From: Rhizobium anhuiense
GTDB taxonomy: Bacteria > Pseudomonadota > Alphaproteobacteria > Rhizobiales > Rhizobiaceae
Assembly (NCBI RefSeq): GCF_003985145.1
Contig: NZ_ML133532.1
Coordinates: forward strand, 1-64,000
Reading direction: 5' to 3'
Length of the DNA: 64,000 bases
Positions 24,404 to 32,266 of the stretch are shown one piece after another. The notes beneath the pieces were generated by a model, which was not told the origin of the DNA, searched no databases, and saw nothing but the letters and a program-made list of their open reading frames with translations. Each line of letters opens with the position of its first letter. Within the stretch, counting starts at the first letter, position 1. The position numbers and the translations under genes are program-made.

Positions 24404-24946
24404 TCACGCCGCCTTTCTGGAAAGGGCGGTGAAGCCTGCCTCGGGTGTGACGCAAGGCGGATAATAGGCAAGGTCGGCCTTCATCCTGAGATGCGGCTTG
24501 CCATAGACCTCGAACTCCTCGATGACATCCCAGTGCAGCCTCCGAAACAGCAGGCCGTTCTGAACCTGCACATTGGCGAGGAACGTGTGGCATCCGATCG
24601 CATTGGCGGAGGACACGGCGAGCTTGATCAGGGTCGCCCCCAAGGCGCCGATCTTGCGAAAATCCGGATGGACCGCCAGTCTTGATCCCCACCAGATGCC
24701 GGGTTCGGCCTGATGGATGCGCACCGTTCCCACAAGCTGGTCGGCGGCAATGCCCAGCATGGAGAGAGCCACGATCGGGATGGCGTAATCGTCGATCGCG
24801 TCGCGGTCATCGCTTTCGAAGATCCGCTGTTCCTCGCAGAAGACGGCACGGCGCAGCGCATGCGCCTGGCTGCGCTCCCAGGCGGAGGTCGCGAATTTCA
24901 CCTGGAATTCGCTCGAGCGATAGGGAGCAAAGGCTTCGAGCATCAT
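24404..24946 (-). CDS. nitE: Nit1C GNAT family N-acyltransferase
   Basis: A 180-residue GNAT-fold protein. The acetyl-CoA-binding region reads RLAVHPDFRKIGALGATLIKLAVSSANAIG, an atypical form of the usual R/QxxGxG/A loop. The FEVYGKPHLRMKADL tail is typical of nitrilase-cluster GNATs. In some organisms this domain is fused to the AIR-synthase-like protein; here they are separate adjacent genes. Its start overlaps the radical SAM stop (ATGA), and a second ATG follows directly. It would acylate an amine intermediate. Confidence 0.85.
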   Translation of the reverse strand: MMLEAFAPYRSSEFQVKFATSAWERSQAHALRRAVFCEEQRIFESDDRDAIDDYAIPIVALSMLGIAADQLVGTVRIHQAEPGIWWGSRLAVHPDFRKIGALGATLIKLAVSSANAIGCHTFLANVQVQNGLLFRRLHWDVIEEFEVYGKPHLRMKADLAYYPPCVTPEAGFTALSRKAA

Positions 24947-26061
24947 TTGGTGAGCATCCTTTCATAGGTGGAAAGGGCGGAGCAGGCGCCGCATTTGCCG
25001 CAGCCGGCCTTGATGTCGACGGCCTTCAAGCCGCTGTCGACCAGCATCTTGGACAAGGGGCCGAGGATCGAGTGCATGAAGTCAGGCCTGGGCGCCGGGT
25101 GGCTTTCGAGCGGCGTGCCGGAAATCGGCACGAAGGGCACGACGAAGGGATAGACGCCAAGCGCAACCAGCTTTTCGCAGATATCCAGAATGGCCTCACG
25201 GCTGTCGCCGAGCCCCGCCAGGATATAGGTCGAGACCTGGCCGCGCCCGAAGACCTCCACCGCGGCCCTGAACGAGGCCATGTATTTGGCGATCGAGACC
25301 TGCGCCTTGCCCGGCATGATGCGGGCACGGACCTCCGGCGTCACGGCTTCCAGATGCATCCCGAGGGCATCGACGCCGGCCTCCTTCATGCGGGTGAACC
25401 AGATATCGTCCTCCGGCGGCTCGCATTGCGCCTGGATGGGAATATCGACGGCCGCCTTGATGGCGCGGGCGCTGTCGGCGAGGATCGCAGCGCCGCGGTC
25501 GTCGCCCTTCGGCGTGCCGGTGGTCATCACCATATGTTTGACGCCGTCCAGTTCGACGGCGGCCTTGGCGACTTCCGCGAGCTGCTCCGGCGTCTTGTGG
25601 GCGATGGTGCGGCCGGCTGCCAGCGATTGGCCGATGGCGCAGAACTGACAGGTCTTGCTGCGGCTCTGATAGCGGATGCAGGTCTGCAGCACGGTCGTGG
25701 CGAGCACGTCCTTGCCGTGCAGAACCGCGATCTGCGAATAGGGAATGCCGTCGGCGGTCGAGCGCTCGTAGAAGCGTGGGCGCAAAGGAAAGGAAACCTC
25801 ACCCAGCACCCTGCCATCCCGGCTGATACGGCTGCGGCCCATATCATCCGGCTTTTCCACCAGATAGGGACTCTCGAATGCAGGTGCGGTGTGAACCGGC
25901 ACCATCACCGTCATGCCGTCAATGGTCAGCGCCTTGTGGTCGGAAGGTCCGGCACCACCGCGGCGGCTTTCATATCCGGCCTTGGGGTCAACGAGCCGGG
26001 CTCCGTAGGACTGCAATTCGTTGATCAGAATCTCGGTCGGCAGATGTGTCGTATTCTCCAT
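24943..26061 (-). CDS. nitD: Nit1C radical SAM protein (MSMEG_0568 type)
   Basis: A 372-residue radical SAM enzyme. The [4Fe-4S] cluster motif has unusual spacing, Cx9Cx2C (CIRYQSRSKTCQFC), instead of Cx3Cx2C. The C-terminus carries three more cysteines in CGKCGAC, possibly ligands for an auxiliary cluster. TGTPKGDDRG and the TIM-barrel strand segments fit the family. I choose the ATG at 26061 (MENTTHLPTEILINELQSYGARLV), because family members start near this point. It overlaps the nitrilase end by 74 bases. The reaction is unknown; the family is restricted to nitrilase clusters. Confidence 0.87.
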   Translation of the reverse strand: MENTTHLPTEILINELQSYGARLVDPKAGYESRRGGAGPSDHKALTIDGMTVMVPVHTAPAFESPYLVEKPDDMGRSRISRDGRVLGEVSFPLRPRFYERSTADGIPYSQIAVLHGKDVLATTVLQTCIRYQSRSKTCQFCAIGQSLAAGRTIAHKTPEQLAEVAKAAVELDGVKHMVMTTGTPKGDDRGAAILADSARAIKAAVDIPIQAQCEPPEDDIWFTRMKEAGVDALGMHLEAVTPEVRARIMPGKAQVSIAKYMASFRAAVEVFGRGQVSTYILAGLGDSREAILDICEKLVALGVYPFVVPFVPISGTPLESHPAPRPDFMHSILGPLSKMLVDSGLKAVDIKAGCGKCGACSALSTYERMLTK

Positions 26062-27034
26062 CGGAAAGGGTCCTTGCTTCGGCTGTGGGGAGGGACGGCT
26101 GGGTGGTGGTGACCATCGGCGCCGTGGCGCGGCCATCCATGACAAGATGCAGCAGCTCGGGCCGGGCATAATGGCCGACCGAATCCATCATCCGCTTGCG
26201 CTTCACGATCAGGCTCATGTCGAGATCGGCGATCAGGATGCCTTCGCCTTCCGTCAGCGGCGGCACGACGTGTTTGCCTTCGGGCGAGATGATCGCAGTC
26301 ATGCAGCCGCCGCGCAGGGCCTTCTGCAGGCCCGCGTCGGGAGCAATGGAAGCGATCTGCTCGTCGGTCAGCCAGCCCGTGGCATTGACCACGAAGCAGC
26401 CGCTTTCCAGCGCGTGGTGGCGGATGGTGACTTCCATCTGGTCGGCAAAAATCGGCCCGACCATCGAGCCCGGAAACTGGGCGATATGGATGTCCTCGTG
26501 CTGCGCCATCAGGGCGTAGCGGGCCAGAGGGTTGTAGTGCTCCCAGCAGGCCAGCGCGCCAAGGCGTCCGACGGCGCTGTCGACCACCTTCAGACCGGAG
26601 GCGTCGCCCTGGCCCCAGATCATCCGCTCGTGAAAAGTCGGGGTGATCTTGCGACGCTTGAGGAGGAGTGTGCCATCGGCATCAAACAGCAGCTGGGCAT
26701 TATAGAGCGATCCGTGGTCGCGCTCGTTGACGCCAAGCGCTACGACGATGCCATGTTCGCGGGCGGCTGCCGAGACGGCATCGGTGGCGGCACTCGGCAC
26801 CGTGACGGCTTCCTCGTAAAGTCGCACATGCTCCTTGCCGGAGAGAACGGGCGGCAGCACGAAAGAAAAATAGGGGTACCAGGGGACGAAGGTTTCGGGA
26901 AAGACGATCAGCTCGGCGCCTTTGGTCGCCGCTTCACGAATTGCATCCAGCACGCGGGCCAAGGTTTTCTCGCGCGAGGTCAGATCCGGCGCGATCTGCG
27001 CGGCGGCAACCCGGACGCTCGTTTTTTTCTCCAT
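25988..27034 (-). CDS. nitC: Nitrilase of the Nit1C cluster
   Basis: A 348-residue carbon-nitrogen hydrolase. The catalytic triad is complete: E47 (VFPETFVPWYPYF), K129 (LLKRRKITPTFHERMIWGQGD) and C163 (GALACWEHYNPLARYAL). These neighbouring sequences are typical of true nitrilases (EC 3.5.5), which hydrolyse a nitrile to acid plus ammonia. GAGGA lies about 8 bases before the ATG. The C-terminal 40 residues extend over the start of the radical SAM gene. In Pseudomonas fluorescens NCIMB 11764 the Nit1C cluster is linked to cyanide assimilation; a nitrogen-scavenging role here agrees with the sigma-54 promoter. Confidence 0.92.
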   Translation of the reverse strand: MEKKTSVRVAAAQIAPDLTSREKTLARVLDAIREAATKGAELIVFPETFVPWYPYFSFVLPPVLSGKEHVRLYEEAVTVPSAATDAVSAAAREHGIVVALGVNERDHGSLYNAQLLFDADGTLLLKRRKITPTFHERMIWGQGDASGLKVVDSAVGRLGALACWEHYNPLARYALMAQHEDIHIAQFPGSMVGPIFADQMEVTIRHHALESGCFVVNATGWLTDEQIASIAPDAGLQKALRGGCMTAIISPEGKHVVPPLTEGEGILIADLDMSLIVKRKRMMDSVGHYARPELLHLVMDGRATAPMVTTTQPSLPTAEARTLSDGEYDTSADRDSDQRIAVLRSPAR

Positions 27035-27109
27035 GACGAAATCCTCGATTGACGGGCGGGGAGGCGGAGCGCCAGGACTCCGCCCCCTATTCTTTGGGGC
27101 GGTTGCTGC

Positions 27110-27592
27110 TCAGAGCGTCCAGGTGTCGAGGATGAAGGCGCCGTCGCGGCGATGGATCAGGATCAAGTCGAGAACGTCGAGCGGACTGATCGGCGTGATG
27201 CCGGGGATCAATGCGCCTTCGCCATGGCCGTAAAGCGCCTGAAGGGCAAAACGGCATGCATAGACCATGCCACCTTCTTCCATGAACTTGACGATCTGGT
27301 TGTTGAAATTCAGATGGCCGGGAAAGGCCTCCGCGCCGAGCGTCGGAAAACCGCGCTGGACGCCGAGCGTGACGCCCGGGCCGTAGAGAAGGACCGAGGT
27401 CTCGAACCCCTTCCGCTTCAGGCGCGTCGCCTGCAGCAGGTTGACGAATCCGATCGATCCTTCGAACGCCACGGTATGGAAGGTGACGAGGGCTTTTTCC
27501 CCTTCGCCGGCCTGTACGTCCTCAAAAACCTTTTCCTCGTAATTGACAAGAAAGTCGCCTTTTTGATTGGCGGGTTTGGTCACTGCGGGCAT
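27110..27592 (-). CDS. nitB: Nit1C first gene, MSMEG_0572/Sll0783 nitrogen-starvation-response protein
   Basis: A 160-residue soluble protein, first gene of the operon. It is recognised by NYEEKVFEDVQAGEGEKALVTFHTVAFEGSIGFVNLLQATRLKRKGF and LLYGPGVTLGVQRGFPTLG, typical of the Sll0783/MSMEG_0572 family. That family belongs to the DsrE-like fold group and is strongly induced by nitrogen starvation in Synechocystis. The ATG at 27592 follows AAGGAG; upstream in-frame codons to 27655 reach into the promoter and are excluded. Its biochemical role is not known. Confidence 0.88.
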   Translation of the reverse strand: MPAVTKPANQKGDFLVNYEEKVFEDVQAGEGEKALVTFHTVAFEGSIGFVNLLQATRLKRKGFETSVLLYGPGVTLGVQRGFPTLGAEAFPGHLNFNNQIVKFMEEGGMVYACRFALQALYGHGEGALIPGITPISPLDVLDLILIHRRDGAFILDTWTL

Positions 27593-27645
27593 GGATGGCT
27601 CCTTGGTTTGAAATCCGATCCCCATCCGGGGAGCATCCATCCAAT

Positions 27646-27661
27646 TGCAAGCCACATGCCA
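27646..27661 (-). promoter_or_regulatory. Sigma-54 (RpoN) promoter of the Nit1C operon
   Basis: Read on the minus strand the sequence is TGGCATGTGGCTTGCA. It has the invariant GG (27659-27660) and GC (27647-27648) dinucleotides separated by exactly 10 bases, and matches the TGGCAC-N5-TTGCA consensus in all but one position. The expected start lies near 27635, giving a leader of roughly 43 bases before the ATG at 27592. It predicts control by RpoN and an enhancer-binding activator such as NtrC. Confidence 0.78.
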
Positions 27662-28176
27662 GATTGATTATGCATAAATAGCAATCAAATTGACGGACAA
27701 TACATTCAATTATGCTATCAATTTTGAAGGAGAAAGTTTTAGAGCTGATTTTATAGGCGATCGAGTGCAAAAATCGAATGCACGAAAGCTCAAAACAGAT
27801 GCATTCAATTGCGCGTCAATCAGCATGAGGAAGCATAATACTTGTGGCGTGAGCCCCGGCAACCCGTTTACGCCGGGCTTTTGGGATGGGTGCTCAGACT
27901 CGCACCCGCCTTCTGGTGCTGGCAGCGCCCGGCAATGGAAGCGGCTCGCTTCCGAGGGAGGTCTGCGTCAAGATGCCTTATCGCATCAATCGGAACGGCC
28001 TAGCTATATTGAATGCAATCAATTAAAGCATTTGGATGTATATATAGGGCCGCTCGTTGGTCAGCGGAATAAGCCGCCAACTCCGTCGACGGTGGAGGAA
28101 GGAGGCGAAAAAGATGCTCGGATTCCGTTGTCGCCGATCAGGCCGTGTCGCTCTTTCCACGAAATAGGAGAAAACT
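27662..28176. promoter_or_regulatory. AT-rich regulatory region between Nit1C and an alpha/beta hydrolase gene
   Basis: No convincing gene is seen. The region is more AT-rich than its surroundings. It holds an inverted repeat with TAGCA/TGCTA ends and inner AATTGA/TCAATT arms (27679-27717), 20-70 bases upstream of the sigma-54 promoter and a candidate activator site. The motif GAATGCA occurs at 27776, inverted at 27800, and at 28011 within an imperfect palindrome. A terminator-like hairpin (GCCCCGGC ... GCCGGGC then TTTT, 27853-27882) is oriented for plus-strand transcription. Confidence 0.5.
27853..27882 (+). terminator. Terminator-like hairpin upstream of the hydrolase gene
   Basis: CCCGGC (27855-27860) pairs with GCCGGG (27872-27877), followed by CTTTT. 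The loop is 11 bases. It faces plus-strand transcription about 300 bases upstream of the hydrolase gene at 28177, so it could end a short upstream transcript or act as an attenuator. Confidence 0.45.
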
Positions 28177-28872
28177 ATGAGTAATAAACCTACGATCATT
28201 CTGGTGCATGGCTTTTGGGGTGGAGCCGCACATTGGGGCAAGGTCATACTCGAACTGGCGCGGAGGGGTTATCAATCCGTTTGCGCCGTCGAACTGCCGT
28301 TGACGTCGCTTGCTGAGGACGCTGAACGGACACGCAAGATGGTGGCCCAGCAGAAAGGACCGGTTCTGCTCGTCGGTCATTCCTACGGTGGCGCGGTCAT
28401 CACCGAAGCGGGAGATCAACCGAATGTCGCGGGGCTTGTCTATATCGCCGCATTCGCTCCCGACGAAGGTGAAAGTCCAGGCGCTATCACGCAACGGCAT
28501 CCGCCTGCGGCAATGGCCAATATCGAGCCGGACAGCGACAGCTACCTATGGCTCAAGGCCGACAACTTTCACGAAAGCTTCTGCCAGGATATATCCCTCG
28601 AAGATGCTTTCGTTTTGGCGGCCACCCAAAAAGCGCCGCTTGCAGGCACTTTTGGCGACGTCATCACCGCTCCAGCCTGGAGGAAGAAGCCGTCCTGGTA
28701 TCAAATAGCAAGCGAAGACAGAATGATTGCTCCTGAAAACCAGGCAGCAATGTCGACTCGTCTCAATGCTCGGAAAGTCATGACCTTGGAGGCAAGTCAT
28801 GCCTTGTCGCATTCAAAGCCTCTGGAGGTCGCAGCCTTTATCGATGAGGCAGCGGTAGCCATCTCGAAGTAA
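28177..28872 (+). CDS. Alpha/beta hydrolase (EstC-like esterase)
   Basis: A 231-residue cytoplasmic alpha/beta hydrolase. The oxyanion-hole motif is LVHGFWGGAAHW (residues 9-20), the nucleophile elbow is VGHSYGG (Ser near residue 68), and the C-terminal EASHALSHSKP supplies the catalytic His. It resembles small esterases of the salicylate-esterase/EstC type. AGGAG precedes the ATG. It stands alone downstream of an AT-rich regulatory region and a GC hairpin follows it. The substrate is unknown. Confidence 0.83.
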   Translation: MSNKPTIILVHGFWGGAAHWGKVILELARRGYQSVCAVELPLTSLAEDAERTRKMVAQQKGPVLLVGHSYGGAVITEAGDQPNVAGLVYIAAFAPDEGESPGAITQRHPPAAMANIEPDSDSYLWLKADNFHESFCQDISLEDAFVLAATQKAPLAGTFGDVITAPAWRKKPSWYQIASEDRMIAPENQAAMSTRLNARKVMTLEASHALSHSKPLEVAAFIDEAAVAISK

Positions 28873-28888
28873 GAACAAAGATGCTTGT

Positions 28889-28912
28889 GGGGGCGTGAGA
28901 ATAAGCGCCCCC
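28889..28912 (+). terminator. Hairpin after the alpha/beta hydrolase gene
   Basis: Perfect 7-bp arms GGGGGCG (28889-28895) and CGCCCCC (28906-28912) enclose a 10-base loop, 16 bases after the stop codon. No T tract is present, so its efficiency as an intrinsic terminator is uncertain. Confidence 0.6.
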
Positions 28913-29065
28913 GCTCGATCATCTGCTTGATCGCTTCCGCCCTCCATGCTCCGGCGTTGGAGAAGGCGCACGGCACGACGAAACCCTCCGGCATCAATCG
29001 ACAAGCTTCACGCTTGCACGCTACAGGATAGGGGCTTGATCGATAGCGGCGCGTTGAGCGGACAG

Positions 29066-29719
29066 ATGATGAACGACACAGTCATCCTTTTTCACGGCAT
29101 TGCCCGGACGAAGAAGAGCATGGAGAAGCTCGCCGGCTTCCTGTCAGGCCACGGTTATCGGGTTGTGAATGTCGGTTACCCCTCCACCAGGTTTTCGATC
29201 AGCGACCTCGTCGACATCGTTCGACCGGAGATCGACGGCGCTGCGACGGCGGCAGGAGACGGCCGTCTCCATTTCGTCGGTTATTCGATGGGCGGGCTGA
29301 TCATCCGGGCGTTTCTCACGCGTTATCGCCCAGCCAACCTCGGTAGAGTGGTCATGGTCGGAACGCCGAACAACGGCAGCCAGATCGCCGATTTCCTCAA
29401 GGGCTGGTCCTTATACAGGAAGGTCTATGGACCGGCAGGCCAGCAGCTGATTACCGATCAGACCGCAATGGCGAAGCTGTTCGGCACGGTCGATTACGAA
29501 CTTGGCATCATCGCCGGCAATCGGACCATTGACCCGGTCTCTTCCCTTGTCATCGGCCTCAGGGTTCCGAATGATGGAAAGGTTTCGGTGGAGAGCACAC
29601 GTCTCGACGGCGCCGTGGCCCATATCGTCATTCCCGCCAACCACACTTTCCTACCCGTCAACAGGACGATGTGGCGCCAAACCCTGTCGTTTCTGAAAGA
29701 TGGGCGGTTTACAATCTGA
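29066..29719 (+). CDS. Lipase-like alpha/beta hydrolase
   Basis: A 217-residue alpha/beta hydrolase. The N-terminus ILFHGIARTKKSMEKLAGFLSGHGYRVVNVGYPST is the oxyanion strand typical of triacylglycerol-lipase/PGAP1-like proteins. The nucleophile elbow is VGYSMGGLI, followed by VVMVGTPNNGSQIADFL as in lipases, and the late ANHTFLPVN supplies the His. Two adjacent ATG codons (29066 and 29069) are possible starts, and no strong ribosome-binding site is seen. No lid or signal peptide is evident. It follows another hydrolase in the same orientation but with its own gap. Confidence 0.78.
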   Translation: MMNDTVILFHGIARTKKSMEKLAGFLSGHGYRVVNVGYPSTRFSISDLVDIVRPEIDGAATAAGDGRLHFVGYSMGGLIIRAFLTRYRPANLGRVVMVGTPNNGSQIADFLKGWSLYRKVYGPAGQQLITDQTAMAKLFGTVDYELGIIAGNRTIDPVSSLVIGLRVPNDGKVSVESTRLDGAVAHIVIPANHTFLPVNRTMWRQTLSFLKDGRFTI

Positions 29720-29731
29720 ATGTCCGACCGA

Positions 29732-29751
29732 ATATTCAAACATCCGCCACA
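29732..29751 (+). repeat. 20-bp direct repeat, copy 1
   Basis: ATATTCAAACATCCGCCACA occurs here and, identical and in the same orientation, at 32201-32220. The two copies bracket the acyltransferase gene and its flanks. Confidence 0.8.
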
Positions 29752-29825
29752 TGCCATCGCCTTAATCCCTGCGGCACCGCTATCGAAGGATTAGTTCAAC
29801 TAAAAGCGCGATGATGGGCATGCCT

Positions 29826-31670
29826 TTATCGCTGAACGACGAGAGCCTGCTTAACTCTTGAAATCAGAATGCGGGAGCCGTCGGCGGTGAAGTGCCCATA
29901 GTCGAATTGGACTGGGTCTCCGCTTTTTGTCCACACCACACAATCTGGGTTGCACATCGTCTTATAGGTAGAGATGTATGTTGCCCCGCTTCCGGCCAAC
30001 GCGTCTTGAATGTCCAGACCGATGTGTTGTCGAGGCACCAGATGATCGGCGGCTTTAAATGGTTGCTTGTCGTAGAGACTGTGTGCGAGCAACCGCGGCA
30101 GGGATGATTTATACTCTGCCACTGGTCCGAAGACGACGATCTTTTTGGCAAACGGTGATAGGTAATCCACCGTCTTCCTGATGAGTTTCGCGTCATCTTT
30201 TGTCCAGCGTCCAGCCAATACGAGAACATCGACTTTATGGCTCGGCAAGAAATCCTTGAACATGTAGTTCATGAGTTCGATGCAGCGTTCTTCGCCTTCG
30301 GCGTCGAGAGTGGGACGACATCCTGACGCGTTCGCTTGAATGACATTGGCCCCCGAAAGCGCCCTTAGTCCAGGATATAGATGAGCGGCGTGACTATCAC
30401 CGACAAGCGCTATGTTTTGCTGATTGTCTGATAGCGCCAGGCAGGCATCACGATCATATTTTTCGATGCCGTCGTTTGACGTGAGGAAGCATTGTCCACT
30501 GCGAAAGGCCTTCGAAGGGTCGTAGTCAGCAAATTCCGCCACCCGTTCAACGGCCGTGTTGTCCTCTTTCATTTGATCGGCCGCGAGTTGCCCGACAAAT
30601 GCCAGCATTGCTACCGATGCGATTGAAGCAGCCCCGGCGGCTACGGACACGGCAGGTCGGTATCTCATTGTTCGGAACGGCGTTTCGACAAATCGCCACG
30701 AAACATATGCGACGACGAGACTCAAAGCGATCGGCACCAATTGCCAGCCATGCTCCCATGCCCCGTACTGGTTCGAAAACACCCAAATCGGCCAATGCCA
30801 CAGATAGAGGGAGTATGAGATCAAGCCTATGGCAGTGGCGACCCTCAATGAGAGTAGTTTGCTGACAAGTGTGCCTGGGCCGGTCCAGATGATCAGCGCC
30901 GTGCCTGCGGTCGCGGGCAACGCCGTCAATCCGGGAAACTCGGACGTCTTCGCCAGCAGCAATGCGCTGAGGCCGATGAGTAAAGCACCGATTGCCGAAA
31001 GCACATCGTTGATCCGCGCATCAGCGAATTTCGGCAGTGCCGGTCCTGCGATGAGAGCGCCGACGAGCAGTTCCCAGGCGCGATACTGTACAAGATAAAA
31101 GGCTGCGGAGCGGTTGATTGGAACAGTGATAATGGAAGCAATGATACTGACCGCAAAAAGCCCGGCTATGGCCATCCCGGTTGCCCTGCGCCCATATCGG
31201 CTTGCCAGCATGACGATCAGGGGAAAAAAGACGTAGAACTGCTCTTCGACCGACAACGACCATGTGTGCAGGACTGGATTGAATTCCGAGGAATCATCGA
31301 AATATCCAGTTGTAAAATAGAAATAAGCATTTGAGGCAAAAAGCGCTGAGGAAGTGACGGACTTAAAGACCCGCAAGCTTTCGTCGGGCAGCATCGTAAA
31401 ATAAGAAGCCGCCATCACAACGGCATACATGACCACGACAGCGGGAAGAATTCGTTTTGCGCGGCGACTATAAAAGTTGCCAATCGAGAATCGGCCATCC
31501 CCAACGTCAGCAAGAATGATTTTGGTAATCAGGTAGCCCGAGATCACGAAAAAAATGTCCACCCCGATAAATCCACCGGGGAGAATGCGGTCAAATCCAC
31601 AGTGATAAAGAATCACAAAAATTACGGCTACGGCACGCAGGCCGTCGATATCTTGACGATGCGTAATCAT
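29826..31670 (-). CDS. OafA/YrhL-type acyltransferase with C-terminal SGNH domain
   Basis: A 614-residue inner-membrane protein. Residues 1-350 form the acyltransferase 3 domain of about ten helices, starting with HRQDIDGLRAVAVIFVILYHCG (catalytic His in YHCG) and including FIGVDIFFVISGYLI. The periplasmic C-terminal part (from about residue 430) is an SGNH hydrolase-like domain with IALVGDSHAAHLYPGL. Such proteins O-acetylate O-antigen, exopolysaccharide or peptidoglycan. The ATG at 31670 is preferred (CGAGG upstream) over one 17 codons earlier. It is an isolated gene bracketed by 20-bp direct repeats, which suggests a mobile surface-modification module. Confidence 0.87.
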   Translation of the reverse strand: MITHRQDIDGLRAVAVIFVILYHCGFDRILPGGFIGVDIFFVISGYLITKIILADVGDGRFSIGNFYSRRAKRILPAVVVMYAVVMAASYFTMLPDESLRVFKSVTSSALFASNAYFYFTTGYFDDSSEFNPVLHTWSLSVEEQFYVFFPLIVMLASRYGRRATGMAIAGLFAVSIIASIITVPINRSAAFYLVQYRAWELLVGALIAGPALPKFADARINDVLSAIGALLIGLSALLLAKTSEFPGLTALPATAGTALIIWTGPGTLVSKLLSLRVATAIGLISYSLYLWHWPIWVFSNQYGAWEHGWQLVPIALSLVVAYVSWRFVETPFRTMRYRPAVSVAAGAASIASVAMLAFVGQLAADQMKEDNTAVERVAEFADYDPSKAFRSGQCFLTSNDGIEKYDRDACLALSDNQQNIALVGDSHAAHLYPGLRALSGANVIQANASGCRPTLDAEGEERCIELMNYMFKDFLPSHKVDVLVLAGRWTKDDAKLIRKTVDYLSPFAKKIVVFGPVAEYKSSLPRLLAHSLYDKQPFKAADHLVPRQHIGLDIQDALAGSGATYISTYKTMCNPDCVVWTKSGDPVQFDYGHFTADGSRILISRVKQALVVQR

Positions 31671-32266
31671 TTGGGCCTCGATATTTGGCCTCCCAGGATT
31701 TCGTACCGTGAGACCGGTCAATATGCAACCAGCATCAGGGTGAAATGAAAACTACTCGCCTTAGACGGGCTTCTATCCACAACGAGAGACGACCTGAAGA
31801 GCAGCGGAGGGGCCGCAAGGTTCATCGGGTGTTTTAGGGTTATTGCTTATTTTACCATTCGTCCGATGAAGCCGGCGAGAAGGAGAGCGATGTCCATCCG
31901 CTTCTCATTTCGACGGTGATTCAACTAAAGGGCACATTTTACAGCTGCCTTTCAACGGTTCCACAACTCAGGCCATAAGACTGACGGGCGATTTAACATT
32001 GACTGCTGAAACGCAGCGCGGCATTGCCAGGACGGCTTGCAGGCCAAATTGGGCGAACGTGTGACCAACAGAGTGCCGGACGGCGATCCAAGCGCAGAGT
32101 ACGCAACTGGCCAGACACAGTTTCAGCCCATGTGGCCGGGACGTCAGGGGTCAATTTACATGGATTTCTCAGCGGTCGTTCAGGTCAAGATAATTTCCAG
32201 ATATTCAAACATCCGCCACACGACCCCTCATTATTACGAGCTGTAACCGTATCGAATGGAGATCCG
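31671..32266. other. Long AT-richer intergenic region
   Basis: About 600 bases without a supportable gene. A nine-codon frame at 31890-31919 has a strong AGGAGAG site but is too short to judge. A longer open frame running into the beta-helix gene from 32024 has no ribosome-binding site. The second copy of the 20-bp direct repeat is at 32201-32220, about 50 bases before the beta-helix gene. Confidence 0.45.
32201..32220 (+). repeat. 20-bp direct repeat, copy 2
   Basis: Exact copy of 29732-29751 in the same orientation, 2,469 bases apart. Flanking bases differ, so the repeated unit is close to 20 bp. Confidence 0.8.

Noticed and set aside
27690..28184. 164-codon open frame starting with TTG upstream of the hydrolase gene
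   Set aside because: No ribosome-binding site and a low-complexity, unrelated sequence. It runs through a terminator-like hairpin and overlaps the start of the next gene.
28813..29004. Small minus-strand frame between the two hydrolase genes
   Set aside because: It overlaps the end of the first hydrolase and a hairpin, has no ribosome-binding site, and shows no conserved-looking sequence.
31890..31919. Nine-codon frame with a strong ribosome-binding site
   Set aside because: Too short to separate from chance; no attenuator structure or downstream coupled gene is present.
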